Notes under the pieces: model-generated | What the model saw: the letters and a program-made list of their open reading frames with translations, nothing else | What the model was told of the DNA's origin: nothing | Databases searched by the model: none | Assembly (NCBI RefSeq): GCF_004794515.1 | Contig: NZ_SSDF01000091.1 | Span: forward strand, 62,001 to 126,000 | Length of the DNA stretch: 64,000 bases | Origin: Microbacterium sp. A20 | GTDB taxonomy: Bacteria > Actinomycetota > Actinomycetes > Actinomycetales > Microbacteriaceae | Direction of reading: 5' to 3' | Shown: positions 9,750-19,396 of the stretch, piece by piece | How positions within the stretch are numbered: the first letter of the stretch is position 1 | How the letters are laid out: each line of letters starts with the position of its first letter | Translations under genes and position numbers: made by a program

Positions 9750-9755
9750 TAGTCT
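9750..9755 (+). promoter_or_regulatory. probable recA -10 box (TAGTCT)
   Basis: TAGTCT lies 8 nt downstream of the LexA box, so LexA would occupy the -35 region. If used, the recA message has a leader of roughly 175-180 nt. Confidence 0.5.
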
Positions 9756-9938
9756 TCTGCACAAGTGGTTCAGAGCTTCTGCTCTCCACCGAATGCGGGT
9801 TCACCGAGACGATGTCGGTGGCCTCTCGTACGGTGGAAAACAAGCCGAAGAGCCATACGCCTTGTCGGAGAGTTCTTCCCAACCGGGACGAGCCGCGACA
9901 GCCTACAGGCGGCACCACGCGCGCAGAAGGAGCACATC

Positions 9939-10988
9939 ATGCCATCACCCGCCGACCGCGAGAAGTCCCTCGAGACCGCCCTCGCTCAGATCGATCGCCA
10001 GTTCGGAAAGGGCTCGGTCATGCGGCTGGGCAGCGATGAGCGCGCCCCCGTGGCCGTCATCCCCACCGGCTCCATCGCCCTCGACGTCGCCCTCGGCGTC
10101 GGAGGTCTCCCGCGTGGCCGTATCGTCGAGATCTACGGACCCGAGTCCTCGGGTAAGACGACCCTCACGCTGCACGCGATCGCCAACGCCCAGCGCGCCG
10201 GCGGCATCGCGGCTTTCATCGACGCGGAACACGCGCTCGACCCCGACTACGCGGCGAAGCTCGGCGTCGACATCGATGCACTTCTGGTGTCGCAGCCCGA
10301 CACCGGTGAGCAGGCGCTGGAGATCGCCGACATGCTCGTGCGCTCGGGCGCCATCGACCTCATCGTCATCGACTCCGTCGCAGCGCTCGTGCCTCGCGCC
10401 GAGATCGAGGGAGAGATGGGTGATTCCCACGTGGGTCTGCAGGCGCGACTCATGTCGCAGGCGCTGCGCAAGCTGACCGGTGGTCTCAACCAGACCAACA
10501 CCACCATGATCTTCATCAACCAGCTCCGTGAGAAGATCGGCGTCTTCTTCGGCTCGCCCGAGACCACAGCCGGTGGTAAGGCGCTGAAGTTCTACGCGTC
10601 GGTCCGCATGGACATCCGTCGTATCGAGACGCTGAAAGACGGAACCGATGCGGTCGGAAACCGCACCAGGGTCAAGGTCGTGAAGAACAAGATGGCCCCG
10701 CCCTTCAAGCAGGCGGAGTTCGACATCCTCTACGGTGTCGGCATCTCGCGCGAGGGCAGCCTGATCGACTTCGGCGTCGAGCACGCCATCGTGAAGAAGT
10801 CGGGTTCGTGGTACACCTACGACGGCGACCAGCTGGGTCAGGGCAAGGAGAACGCACGCACGTTCTTGCTCAACAACCCCGACATCGCGCTCGCGATCGA
10901 GACGCAGATCAAGCAGAAGCTCGGCATTGGCGGACCGGCGGCCGTGCCTGCTGCGGCAGACGAGCTCGCTGAGCGTCGTCCGGCCTGA
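9939..10988 (+). CDS. recA: recombinase RecA
   Basis: RecA forms filaments on single-stranded DNA, drives strand exchange and triggers LexA self-cleavage. The 349-residue product is of normal length. The Walker A motif GPESSGKTT lies at about residues 67-75; other blocks are [31 protein letters not shown] and the L2-loop region [25 protein letters not shown]. There is no intein. AAGGAGCAC precedes the ATG. A LexA box stands upstream, and the stop codon overlaps the recX start. Confidence 0.98.
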   Translation: MPSPADREKSLETALAQIDRQFGKGSVMRLGSDERAPVAVIPTGSIALDVALGVGGLPRGRIVEIYGPESSGKTTLTLHAIANAQRAGGIAAFIDAEHALDPDYAAKLGVDIDALLVSQPDTGEQALEIADMLVRSGAIDLIVIDSVAALVPRAEIEGEMGDSHVGLQARLMSQALRKLTGGLNQTNTTMIFINQLREKIGVFFGSPETTAGGKALKFYASVRMDIRRIETLKDGTDAVGNRTRVKVVKNKMAPPFKQAEFDILYGVGISREGSLIDFGVEHAIVKKSGSWYTYDGDQLGQGKENARTFLLNNPDIALAIETQIKQKLGIGGPAAVPAAADELAERRPA

Positions 10989-11848
10989 TGAATGACACTC
11001 GTGGGGGCGATCCTGACCGGATCGCCCCCATCATTCCCCTTTTCGGGCGGGCCACGAAGAATGTCGACCCGGTTTCGATAACCGCGAGCGTTGGTGACGA
11101 CAACTCTGGTGACTCTCCCGAGCGCGCAGCCGATGTAGGCCTGTGGCGGTCGACGTGGCATTCGCCCGACGGTGCCGCTCCCGCGGCGAACCGGGCCGAA
11201 TCCGGTAGTCCGAGCGATCGTCATCCCGCGCGAGGGGCATCCGCCAGATCGGGTTCGCCGACATCGAGTTCCACGCCCCGACTTCATGCCCTCGGGGCTC
11301 TGACCGCGTCTCAGGACGATATCGAGGAGTCGGTCGATTCCGACGAGATTCGAACCGCAGCCGAGGAATCCCTCGTGCGAAAGCTGCGGACCCGGTCCCT
11401 CTCGGTCTCCGAAGCCCGTCAGGCTCTCCGAGGGCACGGTCTGGAGAACGGCGTGATCGATGACGTGATCGAGGATTTCTGTCGTCGTGCCTACCTCGAC
11501 GATGCTGCACTCGCCAGCTCTCTGGTGGCGTCCGGTGTCGAGCGGAAGGGTCAGGGGAGGGTTGCGCTCGCGCGCGCGCTCGCTCAACGAGGTATTCCGC
11601 GGGACGTGATCGACGGTGCACTCGACGAGCTGCCGGACGACGACGATGAGCGCGCTCTGGAATTTGCGCGCATCAAGGCGCGTTCTCTGAGCCGACTCGA
11701 CAATGACACCGCCCTCCGGCGTCTGGTGGGACAGCTCTCACGACGCGGATACAACGGGTCCGTGGCGATGAAGGCGGCCAAGCAGGCGCTGCGGGAGACA
11801 GGCTCGAATGCGTCGAGCTCCGGCGTCCGGTTCGTCGATTCGGAGTGA
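10988..11848 (+). CDS. recX: regulatory protein RecX
   Basis: RecX binds RecA filaments and limits RecA activity. The conserved helical RecX repeats occupy about residues 120-275 (for example LVRKLRTRSLSVSEARQALR, IEDFCRRAYLDDAALASSLV, and RGIPRDVIDGALDEL). The first ~110 residues are a low-complexity Ser/Pro/Arg-rich extension, making the 286-residue protein longer than most. The ATG overlaps the recA TGA by one base. A terminator-like hairpin lies within the first 15 codons. A later start is therefore possible, though APIIPLFG and TWHSPD in the extension look like coding sequence. Confidence 0.88.
   Translation: MNDTRGGDPDRIAPIIPLFGRATKNVDPVSITASVGDDNSGDSPERAADVGLWRSTWHSPDGAAPAANRAESGSPSDRHPARGASARSGSPTSSSTPRLHALGALTASQDDIEESVDSDEIRTAAEESLVRKLRTRSLSVSEARQALRGHGLENGVIDDVIEDFCRRAYLDDAALASSLVASGVERKGQGRVALARALAQRGIPRDVIDGALDELPDDDDERALEFARIKARSLSRLDNDTALRRLVGQLSRRGYNGSVAMKAAKQALRETGSNASSSGVRFVDSE
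11002..11030 (+). terminator. strong hairpin at the recA-recX junction, inside the recX frame
   Basis: A perfect 12-bp stem (left arm 11002-11013, right arm 11019-11030) closes a five-base TGACC loop. It starts 14 nt after the recA stop. The following tract is only weakly T-rich. It may attenuate read-through from recA into recX while also encoding RecX residues. Confidence 0.6.
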
Positions 11849-11897
11849 GTAGGCGACGCAGCAACCGCACCCGCACGGCTCGTAGAATGGGTCGATC

Positions 11898-13445
11898 ATG
11901 ACTATTCCGCGCAGTGAACCGACGATCATCAGCGCTTCGTCGGCAGCCGTCGACGAAGACGGCCGCCAGCGCTCGTACGAGGTGCGCACTTTCGGGTGCC
12001 AGATGAACGTGCACGACTCCGAACGGCTGTCCGGCTCGCTGGAGAGCGCCGGTTACGTCCGTGCTCTGGACGGGGCCGAAGCGGACGTCGTGATCATCAA
12101 CACGTGCGCAGTTCGCGACAATGCCGCAGGAAAGCTCTACGGCACGCTCGGGCATCTCGCCTCCGTCAAGCGTCGCAAGGAGGGAATGCAGATCGCGGTC
12201 GGCGGCTGCCTTGCCCAGATGGACAAGCAGGCGGTCCTCGACAAGGCGCCCTGGGTCGACGTCGTGTTCGGCACGCACAACATGGGGTCGCTGCCCGGGC
12301 TGCTGGAGCGCGCGCGTCACAACGGCGATGCAGAGCTGGAGATCCTCGAGTCGCTCGAGGTCTTCCCGTCGACTCTTCCGACGAAGCGCGATTCGGCGCA
12401 TAGCGGATGGGTGTCGATCTCGGTCGGCTGCAACAACACGTGCACGTTCTGCATCGTCCCGAGCCTGCGTGGCAAGGAGAAGGATCGGCGCCCCGGTGAC
12501 ATTCTGAACGAGATCCGGCTTCTGGTCGAAGACGGCGCCATCGAGGTCACGCTCCTCGGGCAGAACGTGAATTCCTACGGTGTGGAATTCGGCGACCGGC
12601 AGGCGTTCGGAAAGCTGCTGCGTGCGTCTGGCGAGATCGAGGGGCTCGAGCGCATCCGCTTCACGAGCCCTCACCCCGCTGCGTTCACCGACGACGTGAT
12701 CGATGCCATGGCTGAGACCCCGAGTGTGATGCCGCAACTGCACATGCCGCTGCAGTCCGGCAGCGATCGAATCCTCAAAGCGATGCGACGGTCGTACCGC
12801 AGCGAGCGCTTCCTCGGGATTCTCGATCGTGTTCGCGCGCGCATCCCGAACGCCTCGATCACGACCGACATCATCGTCGGTTTCCCTGGTGAGACGGATG
12901 AGGACTTCGAAGACACGATGCGCGTCGTCGAACAGTCCCGCTTCGCGTCGGCCTTCACCTTCCAGTACTCGATCCGAGAGGGCACTCCCGCCGCGACGAT
13001 GGAGGAGCAGGTGCCCAAGGAGGTCGTCCAGGAACGGTACAACCGTCTGATCGCACTCCAGGAGCGAATCTCCCTGGAAGAGAACCAGAAGCAGGTCGGG
13101 CGCCAGGTCGAGGTGCTCGTCTCGACCGGCGAAGGTAAGAAGGACGCCGAGACGCACCGCCTCACCGGCCGCGCCGAAGACAATCGCCTGGTCCACTTCG
13201 AGGTCACGGCCGGCTCAGACCTGCCGCGCCCCGGCGACATCGTGACCGTGACCGTCACGCGTGCGGCCCCCTTCCACCTGCTCGCGGATGACTCGACCGG
13301 AGCACCGTTGCAGATCCGTCGGACGCGCGGGGGCGACGCCTGGGATCGCTCGCAGGCGGAGTCGTGTGCGGTTCCGACGCCGGCGTCGGATGGCGGCCCT
13401 CGTGCCGTGTCGCTCGGCCTGCCCACACTTCGTGTCGGGGTGTGA
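11898..13445 (+). CDS. miaB: tRNA-2-methylthio-N6-dimethylallyladenosine synthase
   Basis: MiaB is a radical-SAM methylthiotransferase that modifies i6A37 in tRNAs reading UNN codons. The 515-residue protein has the N-terminal UPF0004 domain with its three cluster cysteines ([26 protein letters not shown]). The radical-SAM motif CNNTCTFC lies near residues 177-184, and a TRAM domain occupies about 390-460. About 50 C-terminal residues beyond TRAM look unconserved. TAGAAT ends 9 nt before the ATG. The stop is overlapped by the GTG of miaA, which makes its substrate. Confidence 0.95.
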   Translation: MTIPRSEPTIISASSAAVDEDGRQRSYEVRTFGCQMNVHDSERLSGSLESAGYVRALDGAEADVVIINTCAVRDNAAGKLYGTLGHLASVKRRKEGMQIAVGGCLAQMDKQAVLDKAPWVDVVFGTHNMGSLPGLLERARHNGDAELEILESLEVFPSTLPTKRDSAHSGWVSISVGCNNTCTFCIVPSLRGKEKDRRPGDILNEIRLLVEDGAIEVTLLGQNVNSYGVEFGDRQAFGKLLRASGEIEGLERIRFTSPHPAAFTDDVIDAMAETPSVMPQLHMPLQSGSDRILKAMRRSYRSERFLGILDRVRARIPNASITTDIIVGFPGETDEDFEDTMRVVEQSRFASAFTFQYSIREGTPAATMEEQVPKEVVQERYNRLIALQERISLEENQKQVGRQVEVLVSTGEGKKDAETHRLTGRAEDNRLVHFEVTAGSDLPRPGDIVTVTVTRAAPFHLLADDSTGAPLQIRRTRGGDAWDRSQAESCAVPTPASDGGPRAVSLGLPTLRVGV

Positions 13446-14368
13446 GCGAACCGCGCCTCTGGGCGATCGTCGGAGCAACCGGGACAGGGAAGAGCGACCT
13501 CGCGCTCGACCTGGCGGAAGCGCTCCGTGCTCGCGGCAATCCGGCCGAGGTGGTGAACGCCGACGCGATGCAGCTGTATCGCGGGATGGACATCGGCACC
13601 GCGAAGCTGCCCCTGGCTGAGCGACGCGGAATCCCGCACCATCTCTTCGACGTGCGCGAGGTCTACGAGGAGGCCGCAGTCGCGTGGTATCAGCCGGTGG
13701 CTCGAGAAGCGATCGACGCGATCCATCGGCGAGGCGGCGACGCGATCCTCGTCGGAGGCTCCGGTCTGTACGTGTCGAGCGTCGTGTACGAGTTCCACTT
13801 CCCGCCGCGCGACGCCGCGATCCGGGAACGTCTCGAGCGCGAGTTGGAATCCGAGGGTCTCGAGGGCCTGCTCGAACGTCTCCGCGCGCAAGACCCTGCG
13901 GCTGCGGCGAAGGTCGACCCGCGCAACAGCCGGCGCGTCATCAGAGCGCTCGAGGTTCTCGAGCAGGGAAGCAGCACGCACGGCGCCGCGCTCCCCGAAC
14001 GCCCCGTCCTGTGGCATCCTCGGACACGCGTGATCGGCCTGCACGTCGAACGGCAGGACCTGGTGGCGCGCCTCGATGCCCGTGTAGAGCGGATGTGGGA
14101 GGCAGGTCTCGTCGCGGAGGTCGCCGATCTGCGCGCGCAGGGCCTCGAACGCGGTATCACGGCTCCGCGGGCCATCGGCTACGCCCAGGCGCTGGGGCAG
14201 CTCGACGGCGCCCTCACCGAAGCCGACGCCATCGCACAGACACAGGCACTCACCCGCCGTTACGCGCGGCGGCAGGTGTCGTGGTTCAAGCGGTATCCGG
14301 AGCTGGAGTGGTGGTCCGCACCCGCCGATGCGGAGGCGCTGCTTCGCACCGGAACCGCCTCGGACTGA
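13442..14368 (+). CDS. miaA: tRNA dimethylallyltransferase
   Basis: MiaA transfers a dimethylallyl group to A37 of tRNAs, the step before MiaB. With the GTG start overlapping the miaB stop (GTGA), the protein is 308 residues, the usual size. The P-loop GATGTGKSD is at about residue 11, then [32 protein letters not shown] and the RQVSWFKR stretch near the C-terminus. An upstream in-frame ATG would place extra coding entirely inside miaB and is not favoured. Confidence 0.95.
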   Translation: MSEPRLWAIVGATGTGKSDLALDLAEALRARGNPAEVVNADAMQLYRGMDIGTAKLPLAERRGIPHHLFDVREVYEEAAVAWYQPVAREAIDAIHRRGGDAILVGGSGLYVSSVVYEFHFPPRDAAIRERLERELESEGLEGLLERLRAQDPAAAAKVDPRNSRRVIRALEVLEQGSSTHGAALPERPVLWHPRTRVIGLHVERQDLVARLDARVERMWEAGLVAEVADLRAQGLERGITAPRAIGYAQALGQLDGALTEADAIAQTQALTRRYARRQVSWFKRYPELEWWSAPADAEALLRTGTASD

Positions 14369-14410
14369 CCGAACTTCCGCGATGTCGGTGAGGGCTGCGA
14401 GGCTGGGTGC

Positions 14411-14950
14411 ATGACCACGCACTTCTTCACCGCCTCCAGCCTCGACGGCTTCATCGCGACGGACGAGCACTCGCTCGACTGGCTGCTGACGCAAGACGTC
14501 GATCCCGATGGCCCGATGGGCTACAACGCGTTCGAGAAGAACATCGGCGCGCTGGCGATGGGTTCGTCGACGTACGAATGGGTGATGCGTCATGAACACG
14601 GGCGGTGGGGCTATACCCAGCCCACCTGGGTGTTCACGCACCGTGAGATCCCGCTCCCTGGTGGTGCCGATGTGCGGCTGACACACGACGACGTGAGAAG
14701 TGTGCACGCCGAGATGCTCGCTGCTGCCGCGGATAAAGACATCTGGGTCGTCGGTGGGGGAGACCTCGCTGGGCAGTTCGCCGACGCGGGACTGCTGGAT
14801 GAAATCTGGGTGCAGTATGCGCCCGTGACGCTGGGGTCCGGCGCGCCGCTGCTCCCGCGCAGGCTCGATCTGGAGCTCCTGGAGGTCGCACGCAACCGGA
14901 ATTTCCTCTGTGGACGCTACGCCGTCGTCTCGACGGGAGCTACGGCGTGA
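14411..14950 (+). CDS. dihydrofolate reductase family protein (RibD C-terminal-like)
   Basis: A 179-residue protein of the RibD-C/DHFR-like fold. It starts MTTHFFTASSLDGFIATDE, the family opening, and has ALAMGSSTYEWVM and the NADPH-loop-like IWVVGGGDLAGQFADAGLLDEIWV. These proteins are NADPH-dependent reductases of mostly unknown substrate, distinct from the true FolA at 552-1028. GAGGCT, a near -10 hexamer, ends 6 nt before the ATG. The stop overlaps the next gene's GTG, so both are probably translated from one message. Confidence 0.85.
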   Translation: MTTHFFTASSLDGFIATDEHSLDWLLTQDVDPDGPMGYNAFEKNIGALAMGSSTYEWVMRHEHGRWGYTQPTWVFTHREIPLPGGADVRLTHDDVRSVHAEMLAAAADKDIWVVGGGDLAGQFADAGLLDEIWVQYAPVTLGSGAPLLPRRLDLELLEVARNRNFLCGRYAVVSTGATA

Positions 14951-15411
14951 GCGGGTCGGCCGAGCCGCGGGAAGACGCGGCCGCCGAATGGACGGTTCGT
15001 GCTTTCGAGGAGGCTGACACGGAGGCTGTCGTCGTGCTCTGGGAAGAAGCAGGACTCACGCGGCCGTGGAACGATCCGCACCTCGACATCGAACGCAAGC
15101 TCGCGGTGCAGCCGGACGGCTTCCTCGTCGCCACGACGCAGGACGCTGAAGTGGTCGGATCGGTGATGGCCGGATACGACGGTCATCGCGGGTGGCTGTA
15201 CTATCTCGCCACGGCAAGTTCGCACCGTGGCCTCGGAATCGCACGGGCACTCGTGGGGGAGGCCGAGCGTGTGCTTGAGGCGATGGGATGCCCGAAGGTG
15301 CAGCTCATGGTCAGGGAGGGAAATGAGGGTGTTCTCGGCTTCTACGACTCGCTCGGCTACGAGCGCTTCACTGTATTGAACACGGGCAAGCGCCTCGTCT
15401 CCGACCAGTAG
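14947..15411 (+). CDS. GNAT family acetyltransferase (YpeA-like)
   Basis: A 154-residue GCN5-type acetyltransferase. The layout matches YpeA proteins: WTVRAFEEADTEAVVVLWEEAGLTRPWNDPHLDI at the start, then GWLYYLATASSHRGLGIARALVGEAE with the acetyl-CoA loop, and VQLMVREGNEGVLGFYDSLGYE. The GTG start shares the upstream gene's stop (GTGA). Substrate is not predictable; some relatives acetylate small amines or protein N-termini. Confidence 0.85.
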   Translation: MSGSAEPREDAAAEWTVRAFEEADTEAVVVLWEEAGLTRPWNDPHLDIERKLAVQPDGFLVATTQDAEVVGSVMAGYDGHRGWLYYLATASSHRGLGIARALVGEAERVLEAMGCPKVQLMVREGNEGVLGFYDSLGYERFTVLNTGKRLVSDQ

Positions 15412-15421
15412 TCGCCTTCTC

Positions 15422-15427
15422 TAGACT
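15422..15427 (+). promoter_or_regulatory. -10 hexamer TAGACT of a probable leaderless dapF transcript
   Basis: TAGACT ends 6 nt before the dapF ATG. The six bases between are all G, which could also pair weakly with 16S rRNA but are too close to be a standard RBS. Inferred from spacing. Confidence 0.5.
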
Positions 15428-15433
15428 GGGGGG

Positions 15434-16306
15434 ATGGTCGCATTCACCAAGGGTCACGGCACGGGCAACGACTTCATCATCATCGCCGATCCCGACGGGG
15501 CGCTCGATCTGACGGTGGAGCAGGTCGCGGTGCTGTGCGATCGCCACTTCGGAATCGGCGCCGATGGCATCCTTCGGGTCGTCCGCTCTGCGGCCATCCC
15601 CGACGGCGCGGCTGCGCTCGCGGAGGAACCCGCGGCCGAGTGGTTCATGGACTACCGCAACGCCGACGGCTCGATCGCAGAGATGTGCGGCAACGGCATC
15701 CGGGTGTTCGCGCACTACCTCGTGCGTGCAGGACTCGCGACCATCGAACCGGGATCGACGTTGCCGATCGGTACTCGAGCCGGTGTGCGCGACGTGACCC
15801 GTGGCGCCGCGGGATATCAGGTCGACCTCGGCCTGTGGAAGCTCTCCGGAGACGATCCGCTGGTGCGCGTCGACGGACTGCCGGTCACCCGCCCCGGTCT
15901 CGGAATCAACGTCGGCAACCCTCACGTGATCGTGGCGATCGCGTCCGAACACGAACTCGCGTCGCTCGAGTTGCATCGCACGCCGGACCTCGACCCCGTT
16001 CTGCCTGCTGGCTCCAACGTCGAGTTCGTCGTTCCGGGCGAGCCGTTGGTGCGCGACGGAGTCGGGCACGTCCGCATGCGTGTGTTCGAGCGTGGCGTCG
16101 GTGAGACCTTGAGCTGTGGCACCGGTGTGGCCGCCACCGCACTCGCCGTGCGGTACTGGGCGGGGGAGAATGCGCCGAACAACTGGCAGGTCGAGGTGCC
16201 AGGCGGAACTCTCGGAGTGCGCATGTTCCCGGCAGAAGACGGAGAGCACGTCGCCCTGTCGGGTCCGGCGCAACTCGTCTACAGCGGAGAGATCGACCTG
16301 CTCTGA
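15434..16306 (+). CDS. dapF: diaminopimelate epimerase
   Basis: DapF converts LL- to meso-diaminopimelate, used for lysine and in many species for peptidoglycan. The 290-residue length is normal. Both catalytic cysteines are visible, in [11 protein letters not shown] and in [14 protein letters not shown]; the N-terminus [12 protein letters not shown] is also characteristic. The gene follows the miaB-miaA block as in related genomes. Some Microbacteriaceae use other diamino acids in the cell wall; here DapF would still be needed for lysine. Confidence 0.96.
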   Translation: MVAFTKGHGTGNDFIIIADPDGALDLTVEQVAVLCDRHFGIGADGILRVVRSAAIPDGAAALAEEPAAEWFMDYRNADGSIAEMCGNGIRVFAHYLVRAGLATIEPGSTLPIGTRAGVRDVTRGAAGYQVDLGLWKLSGDDPLVRVDGLPVTRPGLGINVGNPHVIVAIASEHELASLELHRTPDLDPVLPAGSNVEFVVPGEPLVRDGVGHVRMRVFERGVGETLSCGTGVAATALAVRYWAGENAPNNWQVEVPGGTLGVRMFPAEDGEHVALSGPAQLVYSGEIDLL

Positions 16307-16354
16307 CGGGAGCCTGACGCGGCCGACGCCAATAGCGAGCCGCCGACGAAGCGG

Positions 16355-17002
16355 TCAGAGTCCGGATAGCGCGATCGGCTCGGTCGGCGGTGTCCCATGC
16401 TTGCGTACCTTGAGGATGCGGTAGCCCTTGCCGGTGGCAGTGCGGAAGACGCTGTAGCCGGGGTGGAAGGTCGAGCCGATCCAGCGCTGCAGCGAATCGG
16501 CACCGAGATTGCGCTGGACCACGAGCCAGGCATCGCTGCGCTCGTCGAGCCTCGGTATCCACCGTTCAAGCAGGCCGTGCAGCTCGTTCTTGCCGACGCG
16601 GATGGGCGGGTTCGAGCGGATCGTGCGGAACGTGATGTGCTCGGGAACATCGTCGGGCAGAGATGCGTTGATATTGGTGAGCCCGAGGGAGGCGGCATTG
16701 CGCCGAACCAGATCGAGGGCACGCTCGTTCACATCGACGGCCCAGATCGTCGCATGCGGTGCGGCGAGGGCCATCGAGATGCTGACGGGGCCCCAACCGC
16801 TGCCGAGGTCGAGAAGGTTGCCTCCCGGGGGAACCGGGGGCATGTTGGCGAGGAGCACTGCAGTGCCGGCATCCAGCCGATCCGGGCTGAAGACGCCACC
16901 CGCGGTGGTGACTTCCAGCTCTCGGCCTGCGAGCGATACACGGATCCTGCGCAGATTCTCGGGGCTTGCCGGGGCCGCAGTGAAGTAGTGGTCAGACCCC
17001 AT
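16355..17002 (-). CDS. class I SAM-dependent methyltransferase (RsmC-like)
   Basis: A 215-residue Rossmann-fold methyltransferase. The SAM motif LLDLGSGWGPVSISMAL is followed by the acidic ribose-binding WAVDVNERALDLV. The NPPIRVGK motif fits N-P-P-[YF/x] base-modifying enzymes of the RsmC/RlmG small domain family, which methylate guanine N2 in rRNA. The N-terminal half of RsmC is absent, so the exact target is uncertain. It runs opposite to dapF and hflX, and a -10 hexamer stands just before its ATG. Confidence 0.85.
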   Translation of the reverse strand: MGSDHYFTAAPASPENLRRIRVSLAGRELEVTTAGGVFSPDRLDAGTAVLLANMPPVPPGGNLLDLGSGWGPVSISMALAAPHATIWAVDVNERALDLVRRNAASLGLTNINASLPDDVPEHITFRTIRSNPPIRVGKNELHGLLERWIPRLDERSDAWLVVQRNLGADSLQRWIGSTFHPGYSVFRTATGKGYRILKVRKHGTPPTEPIALSGL

Positions 17003-17008
17003 ACGGTG

Positions 17009-17014
17009 AGCGTA
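17009..17014 (-). promoter_or_regulatory. -10 hexamer TACGCT of a probable leaderless methyltransferase transcript
   Basis: On the minus strand TACGCT ends 6 nt before the ATG at 17002, with no RBS. A divergent TAAGGT at 17030-17035 on the + strand could serve hflX. Confidence 0.5.
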
Positions 17015-17071
17015 CCGGACAGCGCGGGCTAAGGTTAAGGCTCGCTACAAAACCCCAGAGACAAGGAACGG

Positions 17072-18583
17072 ATGACGGATACCACGACACCCTCCAACGG
17101 CGACAACACCGTCGATCGCGTGCTCGCGAACGCAGAGAAGCGCTCGGACCTCCACGTGTTCGGAGCAGCACAGGCGCTGCAGGACGAGTCGACCGCCGCG
17201 CACGCCAGCACGGACGGGGCGCAATGGGACCTCGAGGACCGTCACGCGCTCCGTCGCGTGGGCGGACTCTCGACCGAGCTCGAAGACGTCACCGAGGTCG
17301 AGTACCGCCAGCTGCGCCTGGAGAACGTCGTGCTCGTCGGCGTGTACCCGCAGGGTGCTCAGGAGGATGCCGAGAATTCGTTGCGCGAGCTCGCCGCGTT
17401 GGCGGAGACCGCGGGTGCTGTCGTTCTCGACGGTGTCCTGCAGCGCCGCCCGCACCCCGATGCGGCCACGTATCTCGGGCGTGGCAAGGCTCAGGAGCTC
17501 AAGGACATCGTCGCCGCGGTCGGGGCCGACACCGTCATCGCCGACACAGAACTGGCACCGAGCCAACGACGCGCGCTCGAGGATGTCGTCAAAGTGAAGG
17601 TCATCGACCGCACGACCGTGATCCTCGACATCTTCAGCCAGCATGCGAAGAGCCGCGAGGGCAAGGCCCAGGTCGAACTCGCTCAGCTCGAGTATCTGCT
17701 CCCTCGTCTTCGCGGCTGGGGTGACTCCATGAGCCGCCAGGCCGGTGGCCAGGTCGGTGCCGGCGGTGCGGGCATGGGCTCCCGCGGCCCCGGTGAGACC
17801 AAGATCGAGCTCGACCGGCGACGGATCCGCACCAAGATGGCTCTCCTGCGTCGACAGATCCGTGACTTCGGGCCGGCTCGGGAGGCGAAGCGTGCTGAGC
17901 GCAAGCGCAACACGATCCCTTCGGTGGCGATCGCGGGTTACACCAACGCGGGCAAGTCGAGTCTGCTCAACGCGCTCACCAGCGCCGGCGTCCTGGTCGA
18001 GAACGCCCTGTTCGCGACGCTGGACGCGACCGTGCGCCGTTCGGAGACCGAAGACGGCCGTGTCTACACGCTGACCGACACCGTCGGTTTCGTCCGCAAC
18101 CTCCCGCATCAGCTCGTCGAGGCCTTCCGGTCGACGCTGGAGGAGGTCGGAGAGGCTGACGTCGTGCTGCACGTCGTCGATGCGTCGCACCCCGACCCGG
18201 CCGGTCAACTGCAGACGGTGCGCGATGTGCTGGGCGATGTCGGCGTGCGGGACCTCCCGGAAATCATCGTCTTCAACAAGGCCGACCTGATCGACGACGA
18301 CGAGCGACTGGTGCTCCGCGGTCTGCAACCGCATGCGCACTTCGTGTCGTCACGGTCCGGCGAGGGCATCGCAGAACTGCGGGCCGTCATCGAAGAAGCC
18401 CTCCCGAAGCCGGCGATCGAGGTTCACGCGGTGATCCCCTACGATCGCGGCGACCTCGTGGCGGCCATCCATGAGACAGGGATGCTCCTCGGGGTGGAGC
18501 ATCAGGAGGCCGGCACGGCTGTGCACGCACGGGTGTCCGAACGCCTCGCGGCAGAACTCGCCCCCTTCACAGTCGGCAGCTGA
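17072..18583 (+). CDS. hflX: ribosome-associated GTPase HflX
   Basis: HflX binds the 50S subunit and splits or rescues stalled ribosomes under stress. The 503-residue protein has an N-terminal HflX domain with YLGRGKAQELKDIV, a glycine-rich middle (GAGGAGMGSRGPGETKIELDRR in two parts), and the GTPase core. G1 is GYTNAGKSSL near residue 290, G3 is DTVGF, and G4 is NKAD. AAGGAACGG precedes the ATG. It lies about 0.8 kb from tmRNA, another ribosome-rescue factor, though on independent transcripts. Confidence 0.95.
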   Translation: MTDTTTPSNGDNTVDRVLANAEKRSDLHVFGAAQALQDESTAAHASTDGAQWDLEDRHALRRVGGLSTELEDVTEVEYRQLRLENVVLVGVYPQGAQEDAENSLRELAALAETAGAVVLDGVLQRRPHPDAATYLGRGKAQELKDIVAAVGADTVIADTELAPSQRRALEDVVKVKVIDRTTVILDIFSQHAKSREGKAQVELAQLEYLLPRLRGWGDSMSRQAGGQVGAGGAGMGSRGPGETKIELDRRRIRTKMALLRRQIRDFGPAREAKRAERKRNTIPSVAIAGYTNAGKSSLLNALTSAGVLVENALFATLDATVRRSETEDGRVYTLTDTVGFVRNLPHQLVEAFRSTLEEVGEADVVLHVVDASHPDPAGQLQTVRDVLGDVGVRDLPEIIVFNKADLIDDDERLVLRGLQPHAHFVSSRSGEGIAELRAVIEEALPKPAIEVHAVIPYDRGDLVAAIHETGMLLGVEHQEAGTAVHARVSERLAAELAPFTVGS

Positions 18584-18589
18584 CGCGCC

Positions 18590-19255
18590 TCAGCGGGCGA
18601 GGAAGCGCGCCTCGACTGTCGCGGAGATGACGATCTCCTCCGGCTCGTATTCCATGGCCGGGGCCGCGTCGGCGGCGAATCCCACCCCTCCACGGGCTTT
18701 CATCATGGGTGCACCCGGCATCGGCTGCCCGCTCGAGATGAGGCCGACATCGGCGATCTCGAGCGGCGTGACCTCGTCGAGGCCGAGAGCCCCCGCATAG
18801 GCTTTGGCGCGAGTCACGGCGGCGCTGACGGCCTCGGCGGCCACCTCCCGCTCGACCTGAGTTCGCGTCACGGGGGTGAGGTGCCAATCCACCCACCCCA
18901 CATCGACGCCGTCCCACGGAGAGATGTCGGACACCCAGATCGAGAGCTCGGATGCTTCGGCGAACGTCGCGGTGAAGTCGATGCTCGCGTAATAGACGGG
19001 TGCGAGGCGCTTGCCGTCGTTGTTCCACGGGCGCTCGGCTCGCACGGAGAGTCGCTTGCTGGTCCAGTCGACGATGCTGCCCGCGTCTGCCCTCTCGGTG
19101 ATGCTGCCGCGCACGGGCTCGGCCAGCCGCATCACGTGTTCGACGACGGTCGTTCGCTCGGAACCCTCCGCCCGCACGCTCACACGGATGGTGGCGCGCT
19201 CGGGGGCGATACGCGCCTCGTGCTCGCCGCGGACGGTGACGGTGACTTCGCTCAT
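18590..19255 (-). CDS. SIMPL domain-containing protein
   Basis: A 221-residue protein of the SIMPL (DUF541, YggE/BP26-like) family. Typical features are the N-terminal EVTVTVRGEHEARIAPERATI, the helix with VSAAVTRAKAYAGALGL, and the closing EEIVISATVEARF strand. The family's role is unclear; some members relate to oxidative stress or oligomerise. Unlike many relatives, this one has no signal peptide or membrane segment and should be cytosolic. It converges with hflX, their ends only 6 nt apart. Confidence 0.85.
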   Translation of the reverse strand: MSEVTVTVRGEHEARIAPERATIRVSVRAEGSERTTVVEHVMRLAEPVRGSITERADAGSIVDWTSKRLSVRAERPWNNDGKRLAPVYYASIDFTATFAEASELSIWVSDISPWDGVDVGWVDWHLTPVTRTQVEREVAAEAVSAAVTRAKAYAGALGLDEVTPLEIADVGLISSGQPMPGAPMMKARGGVGFAADAAPAMEYEPEEIVISATVEARFLAR

Positions 19256-19261
19256 GGGCCG

Positions 19262-19267
19262 ACTCTA
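19262..19267 (-). promoter_or_regulatory. -10 hexamer TAGAGT of a probable leaderless SIMPL transcript
   Basis: On the minus strand TAGAGT ends 6 nt before the ATG at 19255. No RBS is seen. Inferred from spacing. Confidence 0.5.
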
Positions 19268-19396
19268 CGCCAGCAGTTCCGACCTCCACGGAATGGCGGA
19301 GAGCCGGGGAACGTTGTAGTCTGTGATGCTCGGGTGTTCGTCGCTCGAGATGGTAATTCCACAGTGTGACAGCGGCTCCTTCGAGAGAAGGACCAC

